A DNA stretch of 64,000 nucleotides from Altererythrobacter sp. BO-6. GTDB lineage: Bacteria > Pseudomonadota > Alphaproteobacteria > Sphingomonadales > Sphingomonadaceae. Below, in pieces: positions 36,067-44,478 of the stretch (its first letter is position 1; each line of letters starts with the position of its first letter). The notes beneath the pieces are model-generated. The model was given only the letters and a program-made list of their open reading frames with translations. It made no database searches and was not told the origin of the DNA. Location: NCBI RefSeq assembly GCF_011047315.1, contig NZ_CP049259.1:2046001-2110000 (forward strand), given 5' to 3'. The position numbers and the translations under genes were made by a program.

Positions 36067-36654
36067 CTATTCGATCATCGACAGCACGAAATCGTTGCTG
36101 GGGCGCTGGCGATAGTCGGCTGAGACAAACTTGGCGGTTATCGTGCCGTCAGGCGCCAGTATCAGCACGCTGGCACGCGGTACGCCATGCGCGAAATGGC
36201 CTGGCCCATATTGCGGATCGCGCAGGCCAACCGCGTCGATGAACTTGCTGTCGGGATCGCTCAACATGGTGAAGGACTGCTCCAGTCCTGCGGCGAACTC
36301 AGCCAGCACGGATGGCTGGTCATACGACAGGCTGGCAAGGGTGTAACCGCGCTGACGCAAGTTGCCGGTGATCTTGGCGTGATTGTTGAGCTCGACCTTG
36401 CAGAACGGGCACCAGTCGGCTGAGCGGACCAGCACCAGCACCGTGCCATTGGCCCCGGCGATCTTTGCCAATGTAACGTCTGCACCGTTCGAATCGCGCA
36501 GCGGCAGATCGATCGGAACCTTTTCGCCAATCTTGGCCCCTACCTCGATATGCTCGGGCGCCTGGAAAGCTGGCCAAAGGTGCCATGCGAGAGTGCCAAG
36601 GGCGAGTGTCAGCACAGCTGCGAACCCGACGAGCAATTTCCGTTTTAGCGACAT
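36067..36654 (-). CDS. membrane-anchored thioredoxin-like/AhpC-TSA protein
   Basis: A 195-residue protein with an N-terminal membrane anchor (LLVGFAAVLTLALGTLAWHL) and a periplasmic redoxin domain. The active site is SADWCPFCKVEL, a CPFC dithiol at about residues 82-85, followed by LSYDQPSVLAEFA and LLSDPDSKFIDAVGL as in peroxiredoxin-like proteins. It probably reduces periplasmic thiols or peroxides. Convergent with lysC, with only 7 bases between the stops. Confidence 0.87.
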   Translation of the reverse strand: MSLKRKLLVGFAAVLTLALGTLAWHLWPAFQAPEHIEVGAKIGEKVPIDLPLRDSNGADVTLAKIAGANGTVLVLVRSADWCPFCKVELNNHAKITGNLRQRGYTLASLSYDQPSVLAEFAAGLEQSFTMLSDPDSKFIDAVGLRDPQYGPGHFAHGVPRASVLILAPDGTITAKFVSADYRQRPSNDFVLSMIE

Positions 36655-36877
36655 GATCGATCCAATCCCTTTAACCTGCGTTCGTTCCTTTAAGCCTCAA
36701 AGTTACAGGCTCTGACTAACGGACAGCGTCGGTTGTGCCGGTGGTCGCATCTTCGCCCCACTTCACCCCCGATCCTAACTAAAACTTAACCCTCGCCTCG
36801 CACTCTTGCCCAAGCAATACGGAGTGCGGAAGATTTCCATCAAGGCGCATCTTGATCCAACGTCGACTTCAGCAGAC

Positions 36878-37501
36878 ATGCGTTCTGCCGAGCGGCGCCA
36901 GCTGTACCTGGAAACCAGCGGCGGCCTGCCCGGGGGAGAAGAGGCTAACGTCGCGATCCACAACATTTCCGCAGGCGGGATGCTGATCGAAACCGATCTC
37001 GATCTGAGGCCCGGGCTCGAGATTCAGGTCGATTTGCCCCATGAGCCATCGGTGCCTGCGGAAATCGTATGGTCCAGCGGTCGATATTTCGGATGCCGGT
37101 TCAATCGCCCGATCGGCAGTGCGGCGCTCAGCGCGGTCCAACTCAAGGCGGAAGGGCCGCTGCCGTCCGAATTGCGTCAGTCCATTCCAGCGCGCGGGCA
37201 AGGCCTGGCCTTCGGCAAAATGCTGGAACAGCAGCGCAAGGCGCGTGGCCTCACGCTTGAGCAGGTTGCATCGCGACTGGGCGTCAGCAAGCCGACGGTT
37301 TGGGCGTGGGAAAAGGGCAAGGCGCGTCCACTCGATGATCGATATCCCGCTATCGCCGAGGTTCTGGGTCTATCGGTCTCCGATTTGCACGAGCGCGATC
37401 AACCTGCAGCGGTCAGCGAATTGCTCAAGTCCAGTCGCGCGGAAATTGCCAGGGCGCTTGGCATCGCACCCGAATCCGTTCGCATACTGATCGAGATTTG
37501 A
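36878..37501 (+). CDS. PilZ-HTH fusion regulator
   Basis: 207 residues from the ATG at 36878; a TTG at 36806 would add 24 residues, and no start has a good ribosome site. An N-terminal PilZ domain (about 1-95; NISAGGMLIETD as the NxSxxG motif) is joined to a Cro/C1 helix-turn-helix (LEQQRKARGLTLEQVASRLG, SKPTVWAWEKGKARPLDD). The PilZ RxxxR motif looks degenerate: ERRQLYLE lacks the second Arg. It may be a transcription regulator that no longer binds c-di-GMP in the usual way. Followed by an AT-rich interval and a degenerate GGDEF gene. Confidence 0.85.
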   Translation: MRSAERRQLYLETSGGLPGGEEANVAIHNISAGGMLIETDLDLRPGLEIQVDLPHEPSVPAEIVWSSGRYFGCRFNRPIGSAALSAVQLKAEGPLPSELRQSIPARGQGLAFGKMLEQQRKARGLTLEQVASRLGVSKPTVWAWEKGKARPLDDRYPAIAEVLGLSVSDLHERDQPAAVSELLKSSRAEIARALGIAPESVRILIEI

Positions 37502-37581
37502 CCATCGGCCAGACTTCGCCGACTAGGGATTCCCCCTAATTGAAGGCCTGCTAAAAGCAAATAATATGGTAAACAAAGCCA

Positions 37582-37620
37582 TTAGTCGATTCGTTTTTTA
37601 GTCAAGTTAGTCTAAAAAAC
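37582..37620. promoter_or_regulatory. TTAGTC repeats and hairpin in the PilZ-HTH/GGDEF interval
   Basis: Three TTAGTC copies start at 37582, 37598 and 37607. GTTTTTTAG (37593-37601) and CTAAAAAAC (37612-37620) form a perfect 9-bp inverted repeat with a 10-base loop. The 252-base interval 37502-37753 is far more AT-rich than the genome and contains no gene. Plausible operator or weak terminator; no other motif seen. Confidence 0.45.
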
Positions 37621-37753
37621 TTACAATTTGGCGCGGATAATAAAAGTAAATCTCATAATCAAGAGAAAATCGGGTCATTTGTTAGTTAAAATTTAGCTGC
37701 TCGGCTAATTGCGGATTGACGGGGGTGTTCGTCAAGGCCGGGGGCAAACGGCA

Positions 37754-38671
37754 ATGTTCAAAGTGTTTTCCGCAAGATGCGGAGAGATCTTGCAAGATAT
37801 GCTGGTCGAATCTGCCGGCAGTATCATCATCCGGACGGATGCGGAGGGGTTCATCGAAGAGGCGTCGCGCGGCATCGAAGTGCTTGGCCTGCGATTGTCC
37901 GAAATGTTGTTCAAACCGCACCTTGCGGACCTTTCGGTTGCCGAGCATGCCAACGCGCTGCGTGATTTCCATCGCCAGGCCATTTGCGGCCTCGCAACGG
38001 CCGATCGGTTCGAGTTCCCCATCGCAGGCCAATCCACTGAACCTTCCTGGTATGCGCTGAGCCTGCGCCCGGCGCCGGACGATGATGGCCAGATCACCGG
38101 AACGTTGGGTCTGTTGCGTTCGATCGATGGCCGGCGATCGCTCGAAAGCGAAGTTGCTGCGGCAGCGATGACTGATGCTGTGACTGGCCTAGCCAATGCC
38201 CAGGCCTTCGAGGCTATGTTGGCGCAACGGATGTTGCGCGGAGTGGACGGCGCAATTGCCTTGTTCGAAATCGACCGGTTTTCCGCTTTCAAGCTCAAAT
38301 TCGGGCAGGCCATGGCGGGTGAGGTTCTGTGGGCATTTGGCCGCTTCCTTGAGAACATTCTGCCAGCGGGCCATATCCTCGCGCGGCTGGATGGTGATCG
38401 TTTTGCAGCCATCATTCCCGATTGCCAGAGGGTTGAAGCGCTGGCGCTGGTGCAGGACGTGATCGGGACCTTTGCCGGCCTGTCGCAGAGTTTCCGGCGC
38501 AAGGGGGCCCGGCTTACGGCTTCGGCGGGCATGGCAGCCCTGTCAGGATCGCCAGATAGCGTGCTGGCACACGCCGAACGGGCGCTGGTGGTGGCACGTG
38601 CGCTGGGCGGACAACGCGCCGAATTCCGCGACGCCACGCCGTCGCCCCCGGCCAAGCTGACCGGCACTTGA
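37754..38671 (+). CDS. PAS-GGDEF protein with degenerate active site
   Basis: 305 residues from the ATG at 37754. A PAS-like N-terminal part (about 20-130; SAGSIIIRTDAEGFIEEASRG) is linked by a short helix to a GGDEF-type domain (about 145-295; MTDAVTGLANAQAFEAML). The signature loop reads RLDGDRFAAI where active cyclases have GGDEF, so the first Gly and the catalytic-site Glu are lost. It is very probably not a diguanylate cyclase; a sensor or nucleotide-binding regulator is likelier. It lies next to the PilZ-HTH gene, whose c-di-GMP site also looks degenerate. Confidence 0.88.
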   Translation: MFKVFSARCGEILQDMLVESAGSIIIRTDAEGFIEEASRGIEVLGLRLSEMLFKPHLADLSVAEHANALRDFHRQAICGLATADRFEFPIAGQSTEPSWYALSLRPAPDDDGQITGTLGLLRSIDGRRSLESEVAAAAMTDAVTGLANAQAFEAMLAQRMLRGVDGAIALFEIDRFSAFKLKFGQAMAGEVLWAFGRFLENILPAGHILARLDGDRFAAIIPDCQRVEALALVQDVIGTFAGLSQSFRRKGARLTASAGMAALSGSPDSVLAHAERALVVARALGGQRAEFRDATPSPPAKLTGT

Positions 38672-38718
38672 TCTGCACGGCAATTGGCGGCGCGGCAATC
38701 GCACGCTAAAGCAGGGGC

Positions 38719-39900
38719 ATGCCATTTACCGCAAAAATCTTGTTACTGGGCTCGGGCGAGCTTGGCCGCGAATTCACCATCTCGGCCAAGCGGCTGGGCG
38801 CCTGTGTGATTGCCTGTGATTCCTACGCCCACGCCCCAGCGATGCAGGTGGCCGATGCGAGCGAGGTTTTCTCCATGCTTGACGGGGACGCGTTACGGGC
38901 CGTGGTGGAAAGGCACCGGCCCGACCTGATCGTGCCTGAAATCGAAGCGATCCGCACCGAGGTGCTGGGCGAGCTGGAAGAACAGGGGTTCAATGTCGTC
39001 CCCTCGGCGCGCGCCACACAGCTGACCATGAATCGCGACCGGATTCGCGACGTCGCGGCCGAAGAGCTGGGCCTCGTTACCTCGCGCTATCGCTATGCGG
39101 AAAACCTCGGAGAGGTGCGCGCGGCCGCCGAATTCACCGGTTTCCCCTGTGTGATCAAGCCAGTGATGTCGTCATCGGGCAAGGGTCAGAGCAAGGTCGA
39201 TGACGCGGCAGGGCTGGAAGCGGCATGGGAATATGCCGTGGCTAATATGCGCGGCGACCGGCAGCGGGTGATTGTCGAGCAGTTCATCGACTTCGATTAC
39301 GAGATCACGCTGCTAACGGTGCGCCACGCGGGCGGGATCACCTTCTGCCCGCCGATTGGCCACCGCCAGGAACGCGGCGATTATCAGGAAAGCTGGCAGC
39401 CCACGCCGATGAGCGATGCGGCGATCGCCAGGGCGCAGGACATGGCACGCAAAGTGGTCGAAAACCTCGCTGGGGCAGGGCGCGGCTGGGGCCTGTTCGG
39501 GGTCGAATTCTTTGTGAAGGGCGAGGAGGTAATCTTCTCGGAACTCAGCCCGCGCCCGCATGATACAGGAATGGTGACGCTGGTCTCGCAGCAGCTGAGC
39601 GAGTTCGACCTGCACGCCCGCGCGATCCTGGGCCTGCCGGTGCCCGCTGAAATTGCGGCGCACCCGTCGGCCTCGGCGGTGATCCTTGCCGACCGAGACA
39701 GTGGCGGTTTCGAGTTCCATGGGCTTGCCGATGCGCTGGCGGTGCCAGGCGGCGCGGTCGATGTGCGGCTGTTCGGCAAGCCGACCACGCGGCCCTATCG
39801 CCGGATGGGTGTTGCGCTGGCGGCGGCTGGCGATACCGATCACGCACGGCGCATGGCGGCGGAAGCGGCAGGCAAGCTGCGCATTGCCTATCGCGATTGA
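38719..39900 (+). CDS. purT: formate-dependent phosphoribosylglycinamide formyltransferase
   Basis: A 393-residue ATP-grasp enzyme that formylates GAR with formate and ATP in purine synthesis. Motifs: LLLGSGELGREFTISAKRLG, ACDSYAHAPAMQVAD, VPEIEAIRTEVL, VIKPVMSSSGKGQS (ATP loop), FGVEFFVKGEEVIFSELSPR, PHDTGMVTL. Full length. purU, which makes formate from formyl-tetrahydrofolate, lies 1.8 kb downstream, so formate supply and use are encoded close together. Confidence 0.97.
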   Translation: MPFTAKILLLGSGELGREFTISAKRLGACVIACDSYAHAPAMQVADASEVFSMLDGDALRAVVERHRPDLIVPEIEAIRTEVLGELEEQGFNVVPSARATQLTMNRDRIRDVAAEELGLVTSRYRYAENLGEVRAAAEFTGFPCVIKPVMSSSGKGQSKVDDAAGLEAAWEYAVANMRGDRQRVIVEQFIDFDYEITLLTVRHAGGITFCPPIGHRQERGDYQESWQPTPMSDAAIARAQDMARKVVENLAGAGRGWGLFGVEFFVKGEEVIFSELSPRPHDTGMVTLVSQQLSEFDLHARAILGLPVPAEIAAHPSASAVILADRDSGGFEFHGLADALAVPGGAVDVRLFGKPTTRPYRRMGVALAAAGDTDHARRMAAEAAGKLRIAYRD

Positions 39901-39918
39901 GCGCCGTAAGCGCGCGGC

Positions 39919-40938
39919 ATGAGCAATTATCCCAAGACCAGCAGGCTGATGCAGCGCGGCACCGATTTCCTCGGCTGCGAGACGGCGATCCTGTGCGGCG
40001 CGATGAGCTGGGTATCCGAACGCACTCTCGTTTCGGCCATTTCCAATGCGGGCGGCTTTGGCGTGATCGCCTGCGGGGCGATGACGCCCGAACTGCTCGA
40101 TACCGAGATCGCGGCGACCAAGGCGCTGACTTCCCGGCCGTTCGGGGTGAACCTGATCACCATGCACCCGCAGCTGTTCGAGCTGATCGAGGTCTGCCGT
40201 AAGCACGGCGTCAGCCATGTCGTACTGGCAGGCGGCATCCCGCCCAAAGGCAGCGTCGAAGCGATCAAGGGCGCAAGCGGGCATGACGCCAAAGTCATCT
40301 GCTTCGCGCCGACGCTGGCGCTGGCGAAGAAGCTGCTGCGCTCGGGCGCGGACGCGCTGGTCATCGAAGGCATGGAGGCGGGCGGGCACATCGGCCCCGT
40401 TTCGACAAGCGTCCTGGCACAAGAGATCCTGCCTGAACTGGCAGACGAGCATCTGATCTTTGTCGCTGGCGGGATTGGCAAGGGACAGGCGATAGCCGGC
40501 TATCTGGAAATGGGCGCGGCGGGCGTGCAGCTGGGTACGCGTTTCGCATGCGCCAGCGAAAGCATAGCGCATCCCGATTTCAAGAAAGCGTTCTTCCGTG
40601 CGTCGGCTCGCGATGCGATTGCCAGCGTCCAGGTCGATCCGCGCCTGCCGGTGATCCCGGTGCGTGCGCTCAAGAACAAAGGCACCGAGGAGTTCACCGC
40701 CAAGCAGATCGAAGTGGCGGGCATGCTCGACCGCGGCGAAGTGGGCATGGAAGAGGCCCAGCTGCAGATCGAACATTTCTGGGCCGGTGCGCTGCGCCGC
40801 GCAGTGATCGATGGCGATGTCGAAGGCGGCAGCCTGATGGCCGGCCAGTCTGTCGGCATGGTCAAGGCGGAAGAGCCGGTGGCCGATATCATCGCCCAGC
40901 TTATGGCTGAAAGCGAAGAAGCGCTGACGCGCCGCTGA
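39919..40938 (+). CDS. nitronate monooxygenase family protein
   Basis: A 339-residue TIM-barrel FMN protein. ILCGAMSWVSERTLVSAISN near the N-terminus, GVNLITMHPQ, and the FMN-phosphate/active-site segment EGMEAGGHIG (catalytic His) fit class I nitronate monooxygenases; FVAGGIGKGQAIAGYLEMGA and GVQLGTRFACASES complete the barrel. The tail GSLMAGQSVGMVKAEEPV is also shared with FabK-type enoyl-ACP reductases, which are the alternative. It starts 18 bases after purT and is probably cotranscribed. Confidence 0.9.
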   Translation: MSNYPKTSRLMQRGTDFLGCETAILCGAMSWVSERTLVSAISNAGGFGVIACGAMTPELLDTEIAATKALTSRPFGVNLITMHPQLFELIEVCRKHGVSHVVLAGGIPPKGSVEAIKGASGHDAKVICFAPTLALAKKLLRSGADALVIEGMEAGGHIGPVSTSVLAQEILPELADEHLIFVAGGIGKGQAIAGYLEMGAAGVQLGTRFACASESIAHPDFKKAFFRASARDAIASVQVDPRLPVIPVRALKNKGTEEFTAKQIEVAGMLDRGEVGMEEAQLQIEHFWAGALRRAVIDGDVEGGSLMAGQSVGMVKAEEPVADIIAQLMAESEEALTRR

Positions 40939-40944
40939 CCGGCA

Positions 40945-41604
40945 TTAGTCCAGCTCGATCCAGCGGCCATTCTTGCGAACCAGCAGCGCCCGCGAGACCG
41001 AGCGGCTCGCTTCTTCGAATTCCTTGTCCACAAAGGCTTGGAGCGTTTCTATCGGCCGACCTTCGACCACCTGAGCAACAATGATCCGGTCGTCAGAAGG
41101 CACTGCAACCACCAGCAGGCCTTCGACTGCTGCGGCGAGCTGATCCCATCCATCCGCCAGAATGAGGCTGCCGATATAGTCTGCCGTGGGGCTGACGATG
41201 ACGCCTGTTGCTGTAACATCCTGTGCCGAGGGCAAAGACGGAAGGAGCGACAGAACCTGCCGCCGCCCAGTCGTCAATGCGGTAGCCTCGTCAATTCGGG
41301 CATCAGCCAAATGGCCTTTGCTGATCATCATGTTGGACATGCCCTTGTCGGCGATCAGAAGCGCATCGATCGAAGGAGTGAGGCTGAACCTGATCAGGCT
41401 GTGGTCCGGGCCATTGAGTTTTGTCATCATGGCATCGCGTTCGCTAATCGCCTCATGCGACCGCACGACGAGGCGCAACTGGCCCGCGAGTTCGGCAAGT
41501 TCCGACTGCTGGTTAGGGGTGGTCTCGGCTACCGCTGCAGAACCTGTGGCTCCGGCGAAAATTGGAACGAATAAAGTTGCCAGCAGCTTCCTGATCTTGT
41601 TCAT
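40945..41604 (-). CDS. hypothetical secreted protein
   Basis: 219 residues with a signal peptide (MNKIRKLLATLFVPIFAGAT, cut near AVA-E). The rest is soluble with no motif I recognise. SELAELAGQLRLVVRSHEAI suggests a helix, and the C-terminal half has alternating hydrophobic strands. Its stop is 6 bases from that of the convergent nitronate monooxygenase gene; it is divergent from purU. Function unknown. Confidence 0.78.
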   Translation of the reverse strand: MNKIRKLLATLFVPIFAGATGSAAVAETTPNQQSELAELAGQLRLVVRSHEAISERDAMMTKLNGPDHSLIRFSLTPSIDALLIADKGMSNMMISKGHLADARIDEATALTTGRRQVLSLLPSLPSAQDVTATGVIVSPTADYIGSLILADGWDQLAAAVEGLLVVAVPSDDRIIVAQVVEGRPIETLQAFVDKEFEEASRSVSRALLVRKNGRWIELD

Positions 41605-41719
41605 AGGAGAAGATTAGACGCACTACCACTCTCCGCAATTACGGCGATGTAGCAGTGCATTTGGATGGCAGTGCTGCACACCGCTTGCCACCTGCGCTGC
41701 CGCGCCGCATAGGGCAGCA

Positions 41720-42589
41720 ATGTCTGGCATGATTTCTTCCGAACCGCTCGTCCTGACGCTCAGTTGCGCCGACCGCCCTGGTATTACCGCGCGGGTCACC
41801 TCGCTGCTGTTCGAGCGCGGCGGCAATGTGCTTGAGGCGCAGCAGTTCAACGACCGCGAGAGTGACCGCTTCTTCATGCGGGTCGAGTTCGATCCCGGCG
41901 CGGGCTCGCGCGACGATTTTCGCGATGCCTTTACCCCGCTGGCTGCCGAGCACGCGATGGAGTGGAAGCTCACCCTAAGGGATCGTCCGCGCCGTGTGCT
42001 GATCATGGTCAGCAAGTTCGACCATTGCCTGGCCGACCTGCTTTATCGCTGGCGCATCGGCGAGCTACCGATGGAGCCGGTGGCGATCATCTCGAACCAT
42101 CCGCGCGAAAGCATCCAGCACACCGACGTCGACGGTGTGCCGTTCCACCACTTGCCGGTGACGCGCGAGACCAAGGCCCAGCAAGAGGCGCAGGTGCGCG
42201 CCATAGCCGAGGAAACCGGGGCCGAACTGGTGGTGCTGGCGCGCTATATGCAGATCCTGTCAAACGAGCAGGCGGCGCATTTCGCCGGGCGCTGCATCAA
42301 TATCCATCACAGCTTCCTGCCCGGCTTCAAGGGGGCCAAGCCCTATCACCAGGCACACGCGCGTGGGGTGAAGATGATCGGTGCGACGGCGCATTATGTC
42401 ACGCAGGACCTGGATGAAGGGCCGATCATCCACCAGGATGTCGAGCCGATCACCCATGCCGACACGCCGGAGGAACTGGTACGCAAGGGCCGCGATATCG
42501 AGCGCCGGGTGTTGGCCGAAGCGGTGCGGCTGCACCTGGAAGAACGCGTGCTGATGAACGGCACCCGCACGGTGGTGTTCCGGGGCTGA
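41720..42589 (+). CDS. purU: formyltetrahydrofolate deformylase
   Basis: 289 residues: an ACT domain (about 10-80, [20 protein letters not shown]) and a formyltransferase-like catalytic domain (about 90-289). Active-site elements are ARYMQILS, the Asn-His in [20 protein letters not shown] and the Asp in [18 protein letters not shown]. It hydrolyses 10-formyl-THF to THF and formate, feeding PurT. The ACT domain suggests amino-acid control (Gly/Met in E. coli). A second in-frame ATG lies three codons later. Confidence 0.96.
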   Translation: MSGMISSEPLVLTLSCADRPGITARVTSLLFERGGNVLEAQQFNDRESDRFFMRVEFDPGAGSRDDFRDAFTPLAAEHAMEWKLTLRDRPRRVLIMVSKFDHCLADLLYRWRIGELPMEPVAIISNHPRESIQHTDVDGVPFHHLPVTRETKAQQEAQVRAIAEETGAELVVLARYMQILSNEQAAHFAGRCINIHHSFLPGFKGAKPYHQAHARGVKMIGATAHYVTQDLDEGPIIHQDVEPITHADTPEELVRKGRDIERRVLAEAVRLHLEERVLMNGTRTVVFRG

Positions 42590-42610
42590 CGCGGCTGGTT
42601 TAGCCTGCGG

Positions 42611-43213
42611 CTATTGCTGCCACAGGAAGCGGCGCACGAAATCGACTGCATCGATTGGGCGGACATAGTCGCCGACCCAGGCCATGTCCTGCGCCAGCGG
42701 TCGCAGGCGAATGTCCTTGTCGCAGCTTGCCTTGATCACCGTTTGCATGAAGGGCACGCCTTTCCAGTCTGACCATTCGCCATGCTTTTCAGCGTATCCC
42801 GCCTCGCCCTTGAAATCGAGGCCGAAGCTTTCGGGGCGCATTCGCATCTTGCGCTTCTTGCAGTCGACCTCATAGGCATAAAGGATGAAGTCATTCGTGC
42901 CCTGCGCGCCCATGGCCGGTGTGCTGGTACTTTCGTCGATCACCAGCACATCGGTGTAGACGATATTCTTATTCTTGCCGTCGCTTTGATCCTTGAGATC
43001 GAGCAGCCACAGCTTGCGCCCCGGAGCATCGCCGACCCCGTAGAACAGATACCAGCAGCGTGTCATCGAGGCCGGCTTGCAGTCACGGATCCCCTCAAGG
43101 AAGATTTCCTGTCGGATCGCTTCGCGCTCCGCGTCCGACACGGCTTGTGCCGCCAGCGGCAGCGGCGTCAGCGCGCCCAGTGCCGCCAGCATGATTGGGA
43201 GGGTACGGGTCAT
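42611..43213 (-). CDS. hypothetical exported protein
   Basis: 200 residues with a signal peptide (MTRTLPIMLAALGALTPLPL, cut near AAQA). Four to five Cys (CKPASMTRCW, VDCKKRKMRM, KASCDK) suggest disulfides in the periplasm. No known domain is recognised. The start overlaps the stop of the preceding gene by four bases (ATGA), so the two form a translationally coupled pair. Confidence 0.78.
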   Translation of the reverse strand: MTRTLPIMLAALGALTPLPLAAQAVSDAEREAIRQEIFLEGIRDCKPASMTRCWYLFYGVGDAPGRKLWLLDLKDQSDGKNKNIVYTDVLVIDESTSTPAMGAQGTNDFILYAYEVDCKKRKMRMRPESFGLDFKGEAGYAEKHGEWSDWKGVPFMQTVIKASCDKDIRLRPLAQDMAWVGDYVRPIDAVDFVRRFLWQQ

Positions 43214-43896
43214 TCGATCTCTCCCAGATTGGTCACCGGCGCGTCGCTGCGTACCTCCACCACCTTGACGATGTAGTGCTTCAAGTCGCTGATCGCGTTA
43301 TCATAGCGATAGATCGGCGAAGTCACGGAGGTTGAAGAAGTCGGCACGAAGCCGATCTGCACGCCGTTCAGGAAGGTTCCGTAACCCTGTGTGGTCGTCT
43401 CTGTGCGGGTCTTGCCGGTATCCTGGCGAATGGTGACCGCCGCCTGGTATGGCACCTCCGTAATCAATACGTAGCGACCCGGCTTGAGCCCGCGGATGCG
43501 GAAGCTGCCATCTTCGCGGGTGAGGGTGCGCGCGTTGTAACGCTGCGCGGCGCCGCCTTCGGTCATCAGATAAGCGCGGGTGAGTGGTATGCTGCCGTTA
43601 CCCTTGGCGATGGCCGCGGCGACCTTGTCCGACCATGGCAGCAAGTAGACAACTTCGTTGCCTGCATAGACCCGTTCAGTCTTCGACTTGGGCTTCTTTT
43701 TCTTCCCCTTGGCATCGGTTTGCGGCAGCGAATAGCGCGTGGCGCCCGGCCTGCCAGTGAGCGTGTGCGGTCCATGCGCGATCAATTGCTGCGCCTGCGC
43801 GAGGTCGGCAGGTTCGTCCTGCGCTATTGCAGTCGCGGGACCGAGCAACAGCCCGGCTGCGGCGAGGGCCTTCGCAGATGCGACCAACGGCCTCAT
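43210..43896 (-). CDS. exported protein with carboxypeptidase-regulatory-like fold
   Basis: 228 residues with a signal peptide (MRPLVASAKALAAAGLLLGP, cut near AIAQ). After a Lys-rich patch (DAKGKKKKPKSKTERVYAGN) comes an Ig-like/prealbumin segment with the typical EDGSFRIRGLKPGRYVLITEV (Gly-x-Phe...Leu-x-Pro-Gly-x-Tyr). Such domains act in periplasmic binding or transport of other proteins. It heads a two-gene unit with the Cys-rich exported protein, overlapping it by four bases. Confidence 0.8.
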   Translation of the reverse strand: MRPLVASAKALAAAGLLLGPATAIAQDEPADLAQAQQLIAHGPHTLTGRPGATRYSLPQTDAKGKKKKPKSKTERVYAGNEVVYLLPWSDKVAAAIAKGNGSIPLTRAYLMTEGGAAQRYNARTLTREDGSFRIRGLKPGRYVLITEVPYQAAVTIRQDTGKTRTETTTQGYGTFLNGVQIGFVPTSSTSVTSPIYRYDNAISDLKHYIVKVVEVRSDAPVTNLGEIE

Positions 43897-44005
43897 GACA
43901 CGTTCTCCAAATGAATTCGATGGCGCAGTTTATGGCGCACGCGCGCGTGCTCACAACGCCAGGCGATGCACTGCTACATTTGAATGCTGGCAGGGCTTAC
44001 GGGCC

Positions 44006-44470
44006 TCAGGCCGATCTCTCGTCCTTCAACAACTCTTGCCACACCTGTGCGCGCGGATCGTCGCTGGAGAACGGATCCCATACATCGAGCACGCGCCTTC
44101 GGGCTTCCGCCTCGGGCACACCGGCCTCGCGGTCGAGCAGGTACAGGAAGGAGGTCACCCGCCAGTTCATGATGCAGTGGACGTGGACCGGGCCATCGGC
44201 TGCGTCGAGCGCGGCCTTAAGCGATGCGACATGCTCCCTTGTCGGCGCATCGAATGGCACAGGGATATGGGTATAGCCGATTCCTTGCGCCGCGAGCAGC
44301 GCTTGCTCATCCGCCAGCGCTTCGGGATGGTCATCAAGTGCAAGGTTGACGACATGCTTCACGCCGATCGCCGCCAGTCGCGCTGGATCGTGCGGCTCCA
44401 GCCGGCCTGAGGTGGTGATCCCGTCAGGCCGGCGGCGCCAGTTGCGGATGTCGGTCGGGTCGCCGGCCAT
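44006..44470 (-). CDS. protein tyrosine phosphatase-like protein with CX4R loop
   Basis: 154 residues. VHVHCIMNWRVTSFLY aligns with the P-loop of dual-specificity phosphatases, but Cys and Arg are separated by four residues rather than five. I recall the same CxxNxR form in alphaproteobacterial relatives, so it seems to be a family trait rather than damage. KHVVNLALDDHPEAL supplies the usual upstream strand. Activity is uncertain. It begins 8 bases after the quinohaemoprotein dehydrogenase gene and is probably cotranscribed with it. Confidence 0.8.
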   Translation of the reverse strand: MAGDPTDIRNWRRRPDGITTSGRLEPHDPARLAAIGVKHVVNLALDDHPEALADEQALLAAQGIGYTHIPVPFDAPTREHVASLKAALDAADGPVHVHCIMNWRVTSFLYLLDREAGVPEAEARRRVLDVWDPFSSDDPRAQVWQELLKDERSA

Positions 44471-44478
44471 GCCTGGTT

